Assembly: GCF_032854445.1 (NCBI RefSeq)
Contig: NC_088300.1
Location: forward strand, 67,060,984-67,124,983
DNA length: 64,000 bases
DNA from: Liolophura sinensis
Taxonomy: Eukaryota > Mollusca > Polyplacophora > Chitonida > Chitonidae
Direction: 5' to 3'
Part shown: piece by piece, positions 21,901 through 32,414 of the stretch
Layout: each line of letters opens with the position of its first letter
Numbering within the stretch: the stretch's first letter is position 1
Notes under the pieces: model-generated
Seen by the model: only the letters and a program-made list of their open reading frames with translations
The model's database searches: none
Told to the model about the DNA's origin: nothing
Position numbers and translations under genes: made by a program

Positions 21901-23917
21901 TGTGTTATATATTCTATTCCATGGTTAAAGCCATTGATTTTAGCTTCGACAAATGTTGTGTAAGTCGCTCTGTCATGCAGTCGGTCTATCATCAGTGGGT
22001 CTGTTGGTCGGTCTGTCATTGCTGGGTCTGTTGGTCGGTCTGTCATCGCTGGGACTGTTGGTCGGTCTGTCATCTCTGGGTCTGTTGGTCGGTCTGTCAT
22101 CAGTGGGTCTTTTGGTCGTTAAAACTACTGGCATACATGTTTTAATAGCAGCCATTTACAAAACGAAGAAGTTTGAGTGCAAGACTACATCGGTGTTTTG
22201 CAGAATGTTGTAGTTATTGCAAATTTGAGCATGTGTTTAAATGATGCCTAGCGCACCAAAAGTCCAGGATTATATTTCGTTTAAGTGGAATGATTAGATG
22301 TCTCTGCCATAATTTTTTATTATGACAAGATGACACATTGTCACACTAACAATTCACTTCAGACATTAAAAATGTGACACGTATATTATCGCAACATTCG
22401 ACAAATTTCAGTATTGCTTCCTTGTCACAGTAACATTTTGTCTTTATTACTAAGATGCTGATATTTTATTTATTTACTGCATTAGTCTTTTACGCCGTAC
22501 TGTGCATGTAGATTGTATTACCACAGGAGGAAAATATTTATTTATTTATTTGATTGGTGTTTTTACCCCATTCTCAAGAATATTTCAATTATACGACCCC
22601 GACCAGCCTTATGGCAATTGGAGGAAACCCGGTAGAGCCCGACGGGGAAACCCGCGACCGTCTGCCAGGTTGCTGACAGACTTTCTCACTTACGGCCGAA
22701 GAGGTTTAGCCGGCATGAGCTGGACTTGAACTCACAGCTACTACATTGGTGAGAGGCCCCAGGAGGAAAGTACAAGTATACACATAATATACGAATATAT
22801 ACAAGTATATACGCAATTTTACAATAACTGTGTATACTTAATATGATATATTTAACATTTTATCACAAATACTGTATGAATTTTATATGATTTTATACAA
22901 CCATAAGTTTAAATTGTAGAAACATACACAGCTCCATCTTGACTCATGGCTTCAGCAAAATTGGGTAAAAATAATACGGTGATGCTAACTGCCATGTATT
23001 AGGCGTCAGTTATCTATAATAATATTTTAACTTTTAGATTCCAGATCAATAACATCCAAAATTAATTCTTAAAGTATTATTACATTTTATTTCTAAGAAA
23101 ATATGATAGATGAACCACTCAATCACCTGCATCGTTTCAATATTTCTGTTCTACTGATTTAAAATTATTTATTATTATGCAAGAATTTTTTACTTTCAAG
23201 CAATATTTTTCCTGAAATTTAATCACAGGGCACGGTAGAATATATTATTATGATGATATGCCTGGGATAGGTCAACTGTACATATATACCTTGCCAGTGA
23301 ATCATCAGGAACTCGTTGTGACAAGCATCGTCCGTGCTGTAATGGGCAGACAGACAGACAACAAAGGCGCATGCTCTGTCTAAGTGTGACGTATCCATTT
23401 CCTCCTTATGGCTGCTATTTGTGACGTCAAAGTGACCCGCCCTTAACCTGACACAGACAAAACCAATAATGCCTTAGTGCAAAGCATAGACATGAAAATG
23501 GTGAAATGAATTGCTATACCTGAAAATCATTTATAATTATTCCATTTTATCAATATTTGCTTTTAAAATATTGAAGCGCCAAAAAGTCAGAAGAAGGCCT
23601 TCGACAGTTACTGTGCTGTGTCCTGAGTAAACCGTGTTATTTGTTGTGATGTATTTTTTTACTTTCCGAAAACTGACAAAGTTTCCTCTCCTTGATCCGG
23701 GATTTGAACACACAACCTCACTGGTGAGGTACAACAAAGGCTGGTAAATGGCATCACCACCTGCAATCGATTTAACCGAACAAGACTAAACAAATGGTAT
23801 TTATAATTAATAATTCTATATACAAGAATATAATATCGAAACTTACTCTTGTAGGAGTCTATTTACTTTAGTAGCATCCTTCTTCGAGTGGCTAACGAAC
23901 ACAACTTTTTTGTCCAT
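18292..23917 (-). CDS. TIR-domain protein with C-terminal CaaX box (4 exons, 344 aa)
   Basis: Assembled from exons 23847-23917, 23290-23447, 21581-21762 and 18292-18915, all in phase. Residues about 4-137 form a TIR domain: strand A VVFVSHSKKD, strand C FVVCLSAHYS, then ACHNE, strand D KPLVPVVLD and SWPPGDN. Glu69 in CHNE aligns with the catalytic Glu of SARM1 (HKE) and other NAD-cleaving TIRs, so NAD hydrolase activity is possible. The region between strands A and C is shorter than usual. The 207-residue tail is Ser/Thr-rich with basic patches (SSRRSSLLT) and ends KKSKACSIL. Cys341 with a terminal Leu fits type I geranylgeranylation, and KKSK is a polybasic membrane-targeting signal. No signal peptide or membrane helix is present. 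Inference: a cytosolic TIR effector or adaptor anchored to an inner membrane face. An additional small exon in the last intron cannot be excluded. Confidence 0.83.
18916..20658 (-). other. part of TIR-CaaX gene intron 3
   Basis: Intronic sequence with no recognised exon. A degenerate stretch near 20120-20250 contains CCGGACATGATGC and GTTTACTGATCCCGGGACCA, probably old SINE debris. Confidence 0.6.
20659..20896 (+). repeat. dispersed repeat, blocks Q and P, copy in TIR intron
   Basis: Block Q (GTCTAATAAATTGCAGTTAA then ATCACTGCATTTTT) at 20659-20716 and block P (GTGACCATATGTCCACAATT then CTGCTC-TTGTTTTACTC) at 20835-20896. The same order and similar spacing occur at 24543-24838. Single blocks occur at 14038 (Q) and 4154 (P). 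No terminal inverted repeats or coding potential found; family unknown. Confidence 0.6.
20898..21308 (+). repeat. 62-bp tandem repeat array in TIR intron
   Basis: Units start with GGAATGTCGTAGAGATCA-like sequence at 20898, 20956, 21018, 21127, 21189 and 21251. Each contains TCAAGGAATAAAGA and ends CATCAATCAT-like. Most spacings are 62 bases; one unit carries a 47-base extra part. Confidence 0.85.
21581..21762 (-). CDS. TIR-CaaX gene, exon 3 (TIR C-terminal half)
   Basis: Acceptor TTGTTTGTTGTACAG and donor GATGAG followed by GTGACT. It encodes KPLVPVVLDSVSWPP and the helical end of the domain (LVPRLNTALGITDDE). Phase 1 in, phase 0 out. The overlapping plus-strand ORF at 21465-21869 is its shadow. 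Confidence 0.88.
21980..22120 (+). repeat. 27-bp tandem repeat in TIR intron
   Basis: Four full units at 21997, 22024, 22051 and 22078 plus partial ends, each GGGTCTGTTGGTCGGTCTGT then CATNNCT. The period is a multiple of three, so several frames stay open and give spurious ORFs on both strands. Confidence 0.92.
22463..22501 (-). mobile_element. SINE-A tail fragment
   Basis: Contains TTTATTTATT, then GTCTTTTACGCCGTACT, matching the SINE-A 3' end. The rest of this copy is not adjacent. Confidence 0.6.
22524..22769 (-). mobile_element. SINE-A, truncated in the head, with target-site duplication
   Basis: Element 22534-22759. It keeps tail, body and B box (read on plus as GGACTTGAACTC) but stops at GTGAGAGGCC, lacking the box A part. 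The 10-base direct repeat CAGGAGGAAA occurs at 22524-22533 and 22760-22769. Confidence 0.88.
23290..23447 (-). CDS. TIR-CaaX gene, exon 2 (TIR core with CHNE motif)
   Basis: Acceptor TTTGTCTGTGTCAG and donor CTGGCAAG followed by GTATAT. It encodes LRAGHFDV through ACAFVVCLSAHYSTDDACHN, then EFLMIHWQ. Phase 2 in and phase 1 out, matching both neighbours. This exon carries the candidate catalytic Glu69. Confidence 0.88.
23560..23745 (-). repeat. possible SINE remnant in TIR intron 1
   Basis: The minus strand contains a B-box-like GTGTTCAAATCCCGGATCAA at about 23712-23693, with a tRNA-like stem before it. No second copy in the window and no box A, so assignment is tentative. Confidence 0.35.
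23847..23917 (-). CDS. TIR-CaaX gene, exon 1 (start codon and TIR strand A)
   Basis: Encodes MDKKVVFVSHSKKDATKV through LLQ plus two bases. The donor is CAAGA followed by GTAAGTTT, close to consensus. The ATG is chosen because the TIR domain begins a few residues after it. The frame stays open about 36 bases upstream to a TGA, so a longer N-terminus from another exon is possible; an AG at the end of CCCAGTTCAG lies just upstream. Confidence 0.75.
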
Positions 23918-24059
23918 TATCAGCGCTATTGTGCTCAACTGATTACATTCATCGCCACGTCACTGAACTGGGTCGCAGCAATATGATGGTTAACTGCAAC
24001 GGGAAAAGACAATTTCCATGAGCATAAGTGTGTTTCTTGCCTGGCAGATGCATTTGGAT

Positions 24060-24107
24060 AAAGAAGGTGGGTGGTTTACTTAGGGCACTCCCGTTTAGCC
24101 CGCCAAT
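24060..24107 (+). repeat. short SINE fragment
   Basis: GGTGGTTTACTTAGGGCACT then CCCGTTT and CCGCCAATAAA. It is partly matched by 27413-27460 (GGTGGTTAACTTCGGACAGC), indicating a dispersed repeat represented here only by fragments. Confidence 0.4.
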
Positions 24108-24112
24108 AAATT

Positions 24113-24489
24113 TATATTTATTTATTTGATTGGTGTTTTACGACGTACTCAAGAATATTTTACTTACTCGACGGCTGCCAGCGTTATGGTAGGAAGAAAC
24201 CGGACAGAGCCCGGGAGAAACCCGCGACCATCTGCAGATTGCTGGCAGACCTTTCCTACGTACTTATATTATTTATGTTCTAGTGCCTGGTCTTGGCGAT
24301 TGATTGATTGATTGATTGATGGTTAACACCGTACGCAAGAATGCATCACTCGTACGACGACGGCCAACGACTACATGTGACAAATTGCCAACTATCACCC
24401 CAGTCATCGCTTATCTGGTTTTACTTTCTATGCTGTACGTCTATAGTTATACTGTCGTATTGATTGAGGAAACAGAGGACCTACAGAGT
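24113..24489 (-). mobile_element. composite repeat, copy 2 (inverted relative to copy at 15892)
   Basis: Read on the minus strand it repeats copy 1 in order: CTCTGTAGGTCCTCTG, a block ending GATGACTGGGG, an extra 58 bases including GTCGTCGTACGAGTGATGCA, then TTCTTGCGTACGGTGTTAAC. A (CAAT)n run, CCAAGACCAGGCACTAGAAC, and the SINE-A 3' half with AAATA tail follow. Block P copy 3 (24375-24437) is internal to it. Confidence 0.8.
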
Positions 24490-24542
24490 AGAAATAAAAA
24501 TGACCTACCTATAACATCATTAATATGCATTAAACACAGTTC

Positions 24543-24838
24543 CAGACCAGTGGCTTTTCACAAATTGCAATTAACATAACTAAATGTTTTTCACCTATTT
24601 CTGTTTCAGCTTTGGTGCTAAGACGATTATAATTTGCTACTATTTAAGCATTTACACAGTTAGAATAAAACTCTATGAGAGGTATCTATGCGTGGAAACA
24701 TACATTCGTATAGCAGCCGTCAACCAATATGGACGTTCCAGGTCAATAATCGCTACGCCGTATTTCATCGGTTGCGTTCGAACATTTGCCAACCACCACA
24801 TTATCGTCGCTGCTCTGGCTTTATTCTTTATGCTGGAA
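24543..24838 (+). repeat. dispersed repeat, blocks Q and P, second paired copy
   Basis: Block Q at 24543-24606 and block P at 24781-24838, in the same order as 20659-20896 but with a longer, more diverged middle. A 146-residue ORF (24584-25024) lies over it and the following SINE tail, and is not considered a gene. Confidence 0.5.
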
Positions 24839-24991
24839 GTGTTCCATTATGGCCTTCCAGTCTATGATTTAAAATTTTTACTCTCATGGGAGGTTAAACA
24901 ATGTTATACAAATTGTCTACCGCGAGATGACCCACACAGCATCAAACACCACAGTTTGTCTACTGTGGTAATGTATTTATCTATTTATTCC

Positions 24992-25239
24992 TTTATTTAT
25001 TTATTTATTTATTTTTTTAATTGAATTGTTTTTACGCCGTACTCAAGAATATTTCACTTATGCGAGGGCAGTCATCATTATTGTGGGAGGAGACCTTGTT
25101 CTGAAAATTCACGGCCACCCGTAGGCCGCTGGAAGACCTTCACACATATACGATCGGAGGGGAAGTGAGTATAAGCTCGACATGAACTCACTCTTCTGTT
25201 TCATTGCGCTGCGCTAATCACTAGGCCCTGAGGCCCCCG
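24992..25239 (-). mobile_element. SINE-A, near full length, diverged
   Basis: TTTATTTATT tail, TTTTTACGCCGTACTCAAGA block, body and a degraded tRNA-like head ending CCTGAGGCC. It is one of the most diverged copies; no target-site duplication seen. Confidence 0.8.
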
Positions 25240-28200
25240 TGTGGTGATTGATCGTGTGTAAATCTACAGTATTACATGCACAGGGGACTCCATATTTGAA
25301 TTGTTTGATGACATTGTTGTTTATATTGTCTACGCTCTCAAAAAATGTGTCTGTGGTCTGAGCGATGTCTGTGCGATGTCTAAATGATGCCAGAATGTCT
25401 CTTCTATTCTGTTAAATATTGCAGACGTATTCTATTAATTTAACATAAATATTGGATCAAATAATCGGCTTTCTGTTAAATTAACAGATTATTGTTTGGA
25501 GTGTAGATAATTAAGGATTATTAGCTTGCACGATGAGGTATTAATTTTACTATGAAATTGTTTTAATGTTGTATACTAGGCGGTCATAACGTAAGGTGTT
25601 TGTATTTTAAGTGTTGTTTTGATTTTAAATGATTCTGCTGGTTTTTAAGAGAATCAACATGATCCTTGTTCATTTACTTTTCCTTCCTCAGAATCTAAAA
25701 CCATATTCATTCATACTCACTTATGTAACAAATTATCAGAGGCAAACTGTGTATTCCAAAAATACAAAAACTTCCTAATTTGAAAGCTTCAAGACTAAAA
25801 CACCTTCTCAATAAAATGAATATCAGAAACGAATGTTTCTGTGAAAGTAACCACAACGATAACATTTAACCAATCTGTATAAACTTCTAATTCTTATTCC
25901 GTTTCATTACCCTTACCTGTCTCACTTGCATTTTTAACGCTTTCATCATAGCACACTCTGGTAACTGCCATTTGTCATTCAGCTTTTATGCACTGCGCCC
26001 CTTTCGTTCCGACCAAGACAACAACAACAACACTATCCAGGTTCTGCTAAAGCGAATGTCCTTAAATGTCTCTTAAGACCCCTCCAGCAGCTTGGTGATG
26101 AGCTTCAAGAATGGATCTAAGGTTTTCCCCTAAGTTAGGATCTGTAAAGTCATATCTACTTAGTGTTATTGTAGTCGGCTACCTCTCCTTCCAATACAGG
26201 TTAAGTTTAGCTCTGTTTAGTAATTCTCAAAGATACGGGTCTTAAAATGTCACCTGTTCATGTTTTGTAAACTTAACAACACAAACCTTGAACAAGTCTG
26301 AACAGAGTTTGTCAGAAAGTCGTTTAGAGTTACTTCCCTTTGTCCAAAGAGTCGCTAAATGTGTCCCCCCACTCCCCCGGTACTCTGCAACTAACCTTTC
26401 GAATATTACATGTCATTGAGGTAAAGGGAAACATATCAGTGGCATTTATTATATTATATATTACCATAGTTACATATTGCATGTATTAAATTGAAATGTA
26501 TTAATTTGCTTACTGCATGCAACTCTTTCTGTTCAATTAGCTAACATACCAATCAGGTGGATGATCTTGAGAAAATACGGCCTTCAGCTTTGTGCTCTTC
26601 AAACCATCGTTCATCTGATTTTTCCTGTCCCTGTTCACATTTCCTTTTCGCATTTTATGAGGTCATGTTACTCATATGTGCTAGCCGTGTTTTCCATATT
26701 TTTCTTGTCTGTGAAATTCTAAATATCATATAAATGTTTTGGGAGATATTTGCCCCCACTGACCCAGTGGTACGGGACGTCTATGCATCGTGTTGAATAA
26801 AAACGCTACGTTGGATATATAAACAGTTGCAAGCAAAGCGTTAACTGATAGGTATATTTTAAATAAGGACAGCTGATAAACTACATTCGCACACGATCTG
26901 GATAATTGATTAAAATTTTGCGCCTAGAACATTCATTGCGTCTTTCACAGACTGGTTCTTTATATAGGAATCCATCCTAATGTCTTACTTTGTGTGAAGT
27001 CGTGGTTCTTCCGAACGTTGTGTTGAATTAAACCTTGTTTGGGAAAATAATCTTGCGATTGTTGACCGGATTGTCTATTCTAATTGGCAATTGGTTTATG
27101 AATGTCTACTGTGACGCCTGGATATGCTAGTTGGGGCCCCATATTTCGAAACGCTCGGAACATGCCCGCATTACGTCTTCCATCCATGCAAGACATAAGT
27201 AACCATTGGTGAATCCGCTTGATGTAACACTGCAACAGATTTGCTAAGGGCTAGCTGAAACCATCGCATATAGAGTTTTTTCTGGCTGGAGAACTGACAG
27301 TTTACATGTAAAACTGTCTTGTTTTTCATGGAAAATAAAAACCAACAACTAAATACAACTCTCGCTGCTCAGCTACGACTTTAAACAAGGATTTTTGGGT
27401 ACCTGAAGAAGGGCGGTGGTTAACTTCGGACAGCCCGAGGTCCTTAACCCATAGATCTGACTGCCTTCATTGTAAGTGAAAATTTTGCGGAACTCGCCTA
27501 CAATAGAGCCCTACAACAGAGTTTGTGAATTTGTTTCATAACTTTAAGACATTTTCGCTTTTCGTCGGTCAAATTTTCCACACTATACAACACCTGGAAA
27601 GAAACCTATCCCGTTTTAAACCGCTCTAACCGCTGCTGTTCAACTGTCCGTTAACACTGTGGCTATCAGGCCATGTAGATAGTTAGAGGGCATAAAAAAA
27701 ATTCCTAATGATATGATATAATCATATGAATTGTTTTTCATAGCTGCATGTATGAGATTATATGACGAATACGTATGTATAAATTTCTTTGCATTCTCTT
27801 GAATGACAAACAGTTCTTTGAACGGAGAGCGCTAGTGAGTTTATAAAACACACGCACACACAACAAAAAAAAAATCACGACCACACACTATGACACAACT
27901 GTAATAAAATTCTTACTTGGAGGATACATTAATAACAGTCAGAAAATAGGCGTTCTTGCACATTTGATAACTGCTACGGGAGAAGCGGGTAAGCCACAGA
28001 TGGGCTTTCCAAACGGAGGGAATAATGAAATGTGCGGTACTGAGTGAAAGTCTTGTATAAACACACTGATGCATGTTTGATTGCTTGTAGTTTTGATGTT
28101 TGAAATTGCTTTTTAAACATTGTTTTGGTGATACACAACAACGAACCATTTAAGCTATTGAAGAGAAGCCGATTTTGCAGAATACAGATCCAAGCCATCC

Positions 28201-30115
28201 GTATGCAGTAAACATAAGATATGCTATTAGGGTACAAATTGCCATATATGCGAATCAAGCTTTAGTGTGGTCGTCTGTTTTACAGACAAACATTCTGTAC
28301 CGCGGAGACATGAAAACCTCAGCCAAATTTAATTAGTTTCATTCACTTGGAAGGCGTCCTCCAGTTTCTAACGTAGTGTAGGCCAATGTCTGCTTTGCAT
28401 GTTCCAATGTATGGTTTAATCAACGTATTGGCAAGTTTACATACATAAGGGAGAAAGTACGAGTAACAGTATTTTCTTAAAAACGAATCGCGTCGAATCA
28501 AGGAAAGTACTGTTACGAGTGCTTTCTCCGTCTTAAACGACAGTCACTGACAATACTAATGTACCTGAGTGACTTTTTACATTACTTAAATGATAGCTGG
28601 AGTAACCATTTGACATAAATTGTCCTATTTTATGCAGTGAATTTGGACTATATATATCTACAAGGTTGAAAACTTTATTACCGTCCTTTATGTAAGACAT
28701 TCGTGAATTTACAACCGGTTGCTTTACACATGCAGGTCCAGTTAAATTGTGTCAGATATCTGCGTGCATATATCTTGGACCTTTGAACACATGCGCCAAC
28801 TGAATAGGACAGCGTCGCGGTAGAGCTTGCTGCGGCATTTGCAGGGCAAAGGTAGTAGTTTACATTGGTGTCTTATACAAGGTTGGGGTGGCACAGTTCG
28901 AGACCAGGCCAGACATAGCACTGTGCATTATTTCATCATCTAATGCTGATTTTGGTGTCTCTGTACACTAAGTTCTCCGTCGTACACTATCTGTAGTTGC
29001 CGTATAACTACAGTTTGATAATAGGGTGACGTCACAACTATCGTTTAAAGACGGATACACGATATCGGTCGAAACGTTGTGGAAACATCGTGCGGACCAA
29101 GGTAAGAGTCAAAACAATAGAACTGAATAACAAAAGGCATTTTATTCATATCGTATACACGACCAAGGTAATATATCCTTTCACACGGCACAAAGACAGG
29201 ACAGATTTCACAGTGAATATTACATCCGTTTCTATACAACCAAATTACAAACTGACAACGCAACACCACTCTCTTTCAAGTCTACACGCAGACAAAGTAT
29301 TTGTTTAAATGATTCCTACACAAGTCTGTTCACGACTCTTCGGAAACGTTAACATGTGTTTACTCGTAGCTGGTTTTGTTTCAATAATTTCCAATACAAA
29401 CAAGACACATTTCAGTTCTGCCCTACAGAGGTAACCGCTATAAAAGTTGTCCCCCTTGATCTGACTTAATCGTTAGGGTTATCTCCACATTTTTTTGTGA
29501 CTTTCAGCAGTATACCTTTAACCTGGAGTTACATTTAGGCTTATGTGATACGGTTAGCAATAAGGAAATTCCTGTCATTCGTTTCGTCTTATATGTGCTT
29601 GGTTTCTCACAACCGTTTCACAACCCAATACCAAAATGGACTATAATACTTTTTAACTCATACTGTTATGGTGAAAATATGTTAAGGACAGAAAAGCGAT
29701 TGGACTACCACACATCTATAATAGCAGGAAGCAGTAACTTGAATAAACCTGTAAATAAAACTGTTGTTGTAATAATGACATGATATGCGTTTTTATTTTA
29801 GTATTGTAATGCTCAGTTTACATTTTGAAGAAATACTAACTTGAAGGAAGAAGACCTTAAAAAATAATAAATCAGCCCCATAGATTTCTGGGAACACCAA
29901 ATATTCAGTTTGGATAGAGATTTAGAGAAAAGAGAGAAAAGGAATATAATGAAAAAAGAACACATGATAATATAGTCTAAATAAATCAAATATGTATATG
30001 AATATAAATCATATAAACAGCTTATCATAACACAATAATGACAACCAAAAAGGAGATAAAATACTAAAAAAACAAGTGGTGTTTTCATTAATTTTTTAAA
30101 AAGTTTTGTAAAGCT

Positions 30116-30116
<1 letters not shown>
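25240..30116. other. long non-coding stretch
   Basis: No exon, SINE of families A-C or tandem array recognised. A short palindrome TCTGTTAAATTAACAGA lies near 25475. Short ORFs at 27913-28258 and 29045-29308 are antisense pairs without similarity. Confidence 0.5.

Positions 30117-30164
<48 letters not shown>
30117..30164. repeat. (AT)n microsatellite
   Basis: Uninterrupted AT dinucleotides for about 46 bases. Confidence 0.97.
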
Positions 30165-30167
<3 letters not shown>

Positions 30168-30230
30168 TACGCCTAAATTGCCTCATATAAGCTGAGGAAA
30201 GCTTGTACTTTGTTAAATATGGTATCAAGT

Positions 30231-30446
30231 AGTTCATGGTGGTGAGTTCAAGTCCAGCTCATGCTGGCTTCCTCTCCGGCCGTACGTGGGAAGGTCTGTC
30301 AGTAACCTGCGGCTGGTTGTGGGTTTCCCCCAGGCTCTGCCCGGTTTCCACCCACCATAATGCTGGCCGCCGTCGTACAAGTGAAATATTCTTGAGTACG
30401 GCGTAAAACACCAATAAAATAAAATAAATAAATAAGCAGTTCATGG
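30231..30446 (+). mobile_element. SINE-A, 5'-truncated at the B box, with target-site duplication
   Basis: Element 30240-30437 begins GTGAGTTCAAGTCCAGCTCA, so the box A half is missing, and ends in AAATAAATAA. The 9-base direct repeat AGTTCATGG occurs at 30231-30239 and 30438-30446. Confidence 0.92.
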
Positions 30447-31392
30447 ATTAATCTGGATGTATAATTATTCTAGAATGCCTCAAAAAGTTAAGTTTTTTCT
30501 TAATGTTGATTGTTAACATGATAAAGCACACAAATACTTCCTGCTTAATCAATACTGTATCCATAGCTATAGGTAGACCTACTTTTCGATATACATACAA
30601 ATCTGGACAAGCTTAAGTATCAAGGTAACTGAACATTTCAACACAATGTGATATCTGACTGCTAAAACAACTGTCTACTATACAGTATAAAACTAAGATT
30701 TGTGCATGGAATTTATATCAGCCTCTTGCATGGCTTCCCTGACATTAAGACTACTTTTTATTTAATTTTCTAACTTTCTTTTATGCCAATCAACACACAA
30801 AAGAGAGCAAATCTAATAATGTTGTTCAAGGTTTTTGCTGATGAAGTAGGCTAAGTCTAAGTCCATAGACGTGGATGGTTATCTGTCACATAAGTAGTTT
30901 TCTGAATTAAATAAGGGAGCAAATGTTTCTGAATATTTCTTCTTTAATTCCCGTAAGCTACATCAGTATACTATCTTAAAAATTTGAGAAACAGGTCAGG
31001 TACCGGTAATGTCATATTGTTCATCAACACACACACAGCTTTCCAAAATATGACAGCAAACAGATACATAGGCCTATGCATGGGTTTACTGAGAACCACT
31101 GAGTGGCGAAACATAACACCGAAAACATAACACAAAAAACAATCATCTTTGAAAGTAAATATTACATGTAAAATGATTTCTTCATGTATCCCCATAATGC
31201 GTCATGATCCCATAAAGATAACAGAAATGTGATAGCAAAATTGAAAGGCACTGCGATATTCTATCACACAGCAAGATTCAAGAGAGATATCACAAACCAA
31301 ATGCTTGTGGCAACATTGCATCATATTCAATGATATCACCAGTCAGTGATATCACATATCATACATGCTACATGCCTGTACGTTGCAACACT
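30447..31392. other. non-coding stretch downstream of the membrane-protein gene
   Basis: Probably 3' UTR or intergenic DNA of the gene ending at 31731. TTTATT at about 30758 gives an AATAAA on the minus strand, a possible polyadenylation signal. From 31200 onward the word GATATCAC recurs several times. Confidence 0.4.
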
Positions 31393-31607
31393 GCTACATA
31401 TGGTTATTCAGCGATATCTAGTAGCATCCTTGTGATGAAACTTCTGGGACAGTTTAGGGAAGATTTAAAAATCTTCACAAATGCAATTTTCATAAGTGAA
31501 AAATTATGAAAACTGATTCACCAAGTATTGCTGAAGTGGGCTTAGTAAAAAGGAAAGTTGTATCTGAGGGCCAGATTGCGTGATATCACTGAATAACCAT
31601 TTGTTGC
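31393..31607. repeat. inverted repeat, 26-bp arms
   Basis: Left arm 31393-31418 includes TGGTTATTCAGCGATATC; right arm 31582-31607 includes GATATCACTGAATAACCA. Arms match at about 23 of 26 positions, with a 163-base loop. It lies 120-340 bases past the stop codon of the membrane-protein gene, so it may be in its 3' UTR. Confidence 0.7.
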
Positions 31608-31730
31608 AAAAACTTCATGGCAGTTGCTGTGGTATCAAAAAAGACAATTAAAATTTGCAAAGAGGAGAGTTTTTTCATGAGAGTTTCAACAAATGGTCAA
31701 TAGGTAAACAAGACACTTTGAGAACTGCTA

Positions 31731-32414
31731 TCACTGGTTAAGACTGCTCGAAGTTGTATCACTCTCTGTCTCTGAGAAACTGGAACTGGTTTGTCGTCTC
31801 CGCTTTCCGCGGCGTGTCCGGTGAGGGGGTCGTATGTGGTGTGGCCGTCTGTCCATCTCCTCCATGTCAAACAGTTCCGGGGCCCCTAAAGTCTGTGTCC
31901 AGCTCTCAGCCATCCTAATCGGGGGAGGAGGTGGAGCTGGGGGAGGGGGCACCAGAATGCCTCCGTAGGAATGTGATCTGTGGGGGTCAGTATGACCCCT
32001 GGGTCTACATATCGGGATCTCATACGCAGAGATTATCTCCCTTGGCCGCTGTGACGGAACAGAGTTATGCCCCCTGCGAGGGCTTGGCGCAATCACTCGG
32101 GGAGGGTAGACCTCATTGTCAATGTACTCATAAATGGGAGGGTCATCAGTGCTACAAGGGGAGGGCGTGTCCTCTTCGGAGAGCTTCTCGTAACTCGACC
32201 GTGTGGGACTGACGTGCAAGAATATGTCCGGCGTGGATGGGCGTTGCTTTTTGTACAGTCCGTTCTCCTCCCTAGCTCCATATGGCCCGCAGGAGTATGG
32301 CCCGCCATTGGCAGCTCGCATACTGTCCTCGCTAGCATAGTGGTTATGGAGCATACCCAGACTGTCTCGGGATCGACACATAGTGCGACTCATGCGCTCT
32401 TGACATGGAGGTTG
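31731..32414 (-). CDS. membrane protein gene: last exon, proline/serine-rich tail
   Basis: Acceptor GTCTATTCCTCAG, exon start 32414, opening QPPCQERMSRTMCRSRDSLG. It ends SSSLNQ and TAA. GC content is clearly higher than in the flanks. Plus-strand ORFs at 31931 and 32067 are antisense shadows. Confidence 0.88.
   Translation of the reverse strand, partial: QPPCQERMSRTMCRSRDSLGMLHNHYASEDSMRAANGGPYSCGPYGAREENGLYKKQRPSTPDIFLHVSPTRSSYEKLSEEDTPSPCSTDDPPIYEYIDNEVYPPRVIAPSPRRGHNSVPSQRPREIISAYEIPICRPRGHTDPHRSHSYGGILVPPPPAPPPPPIRMAESWTQTLGAPELFDMEEMDRRPHHIRPPHRTRRGKRRRQTSSSFSETESDTTSSSLNQ

Noticed and set aside
21900-22213. ORFs with repeated VCWSVCH / GLLVGLS / TDRPTD peptides
   Set aside because: Artefacts of the 27-bp tandem repeat.
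24584-25024. 146-residue plus-strand ORF
   Set aside because: It spans dispersed repeat block P and the TTTATT tail of a SINE; no family similarity and no splice or start context.
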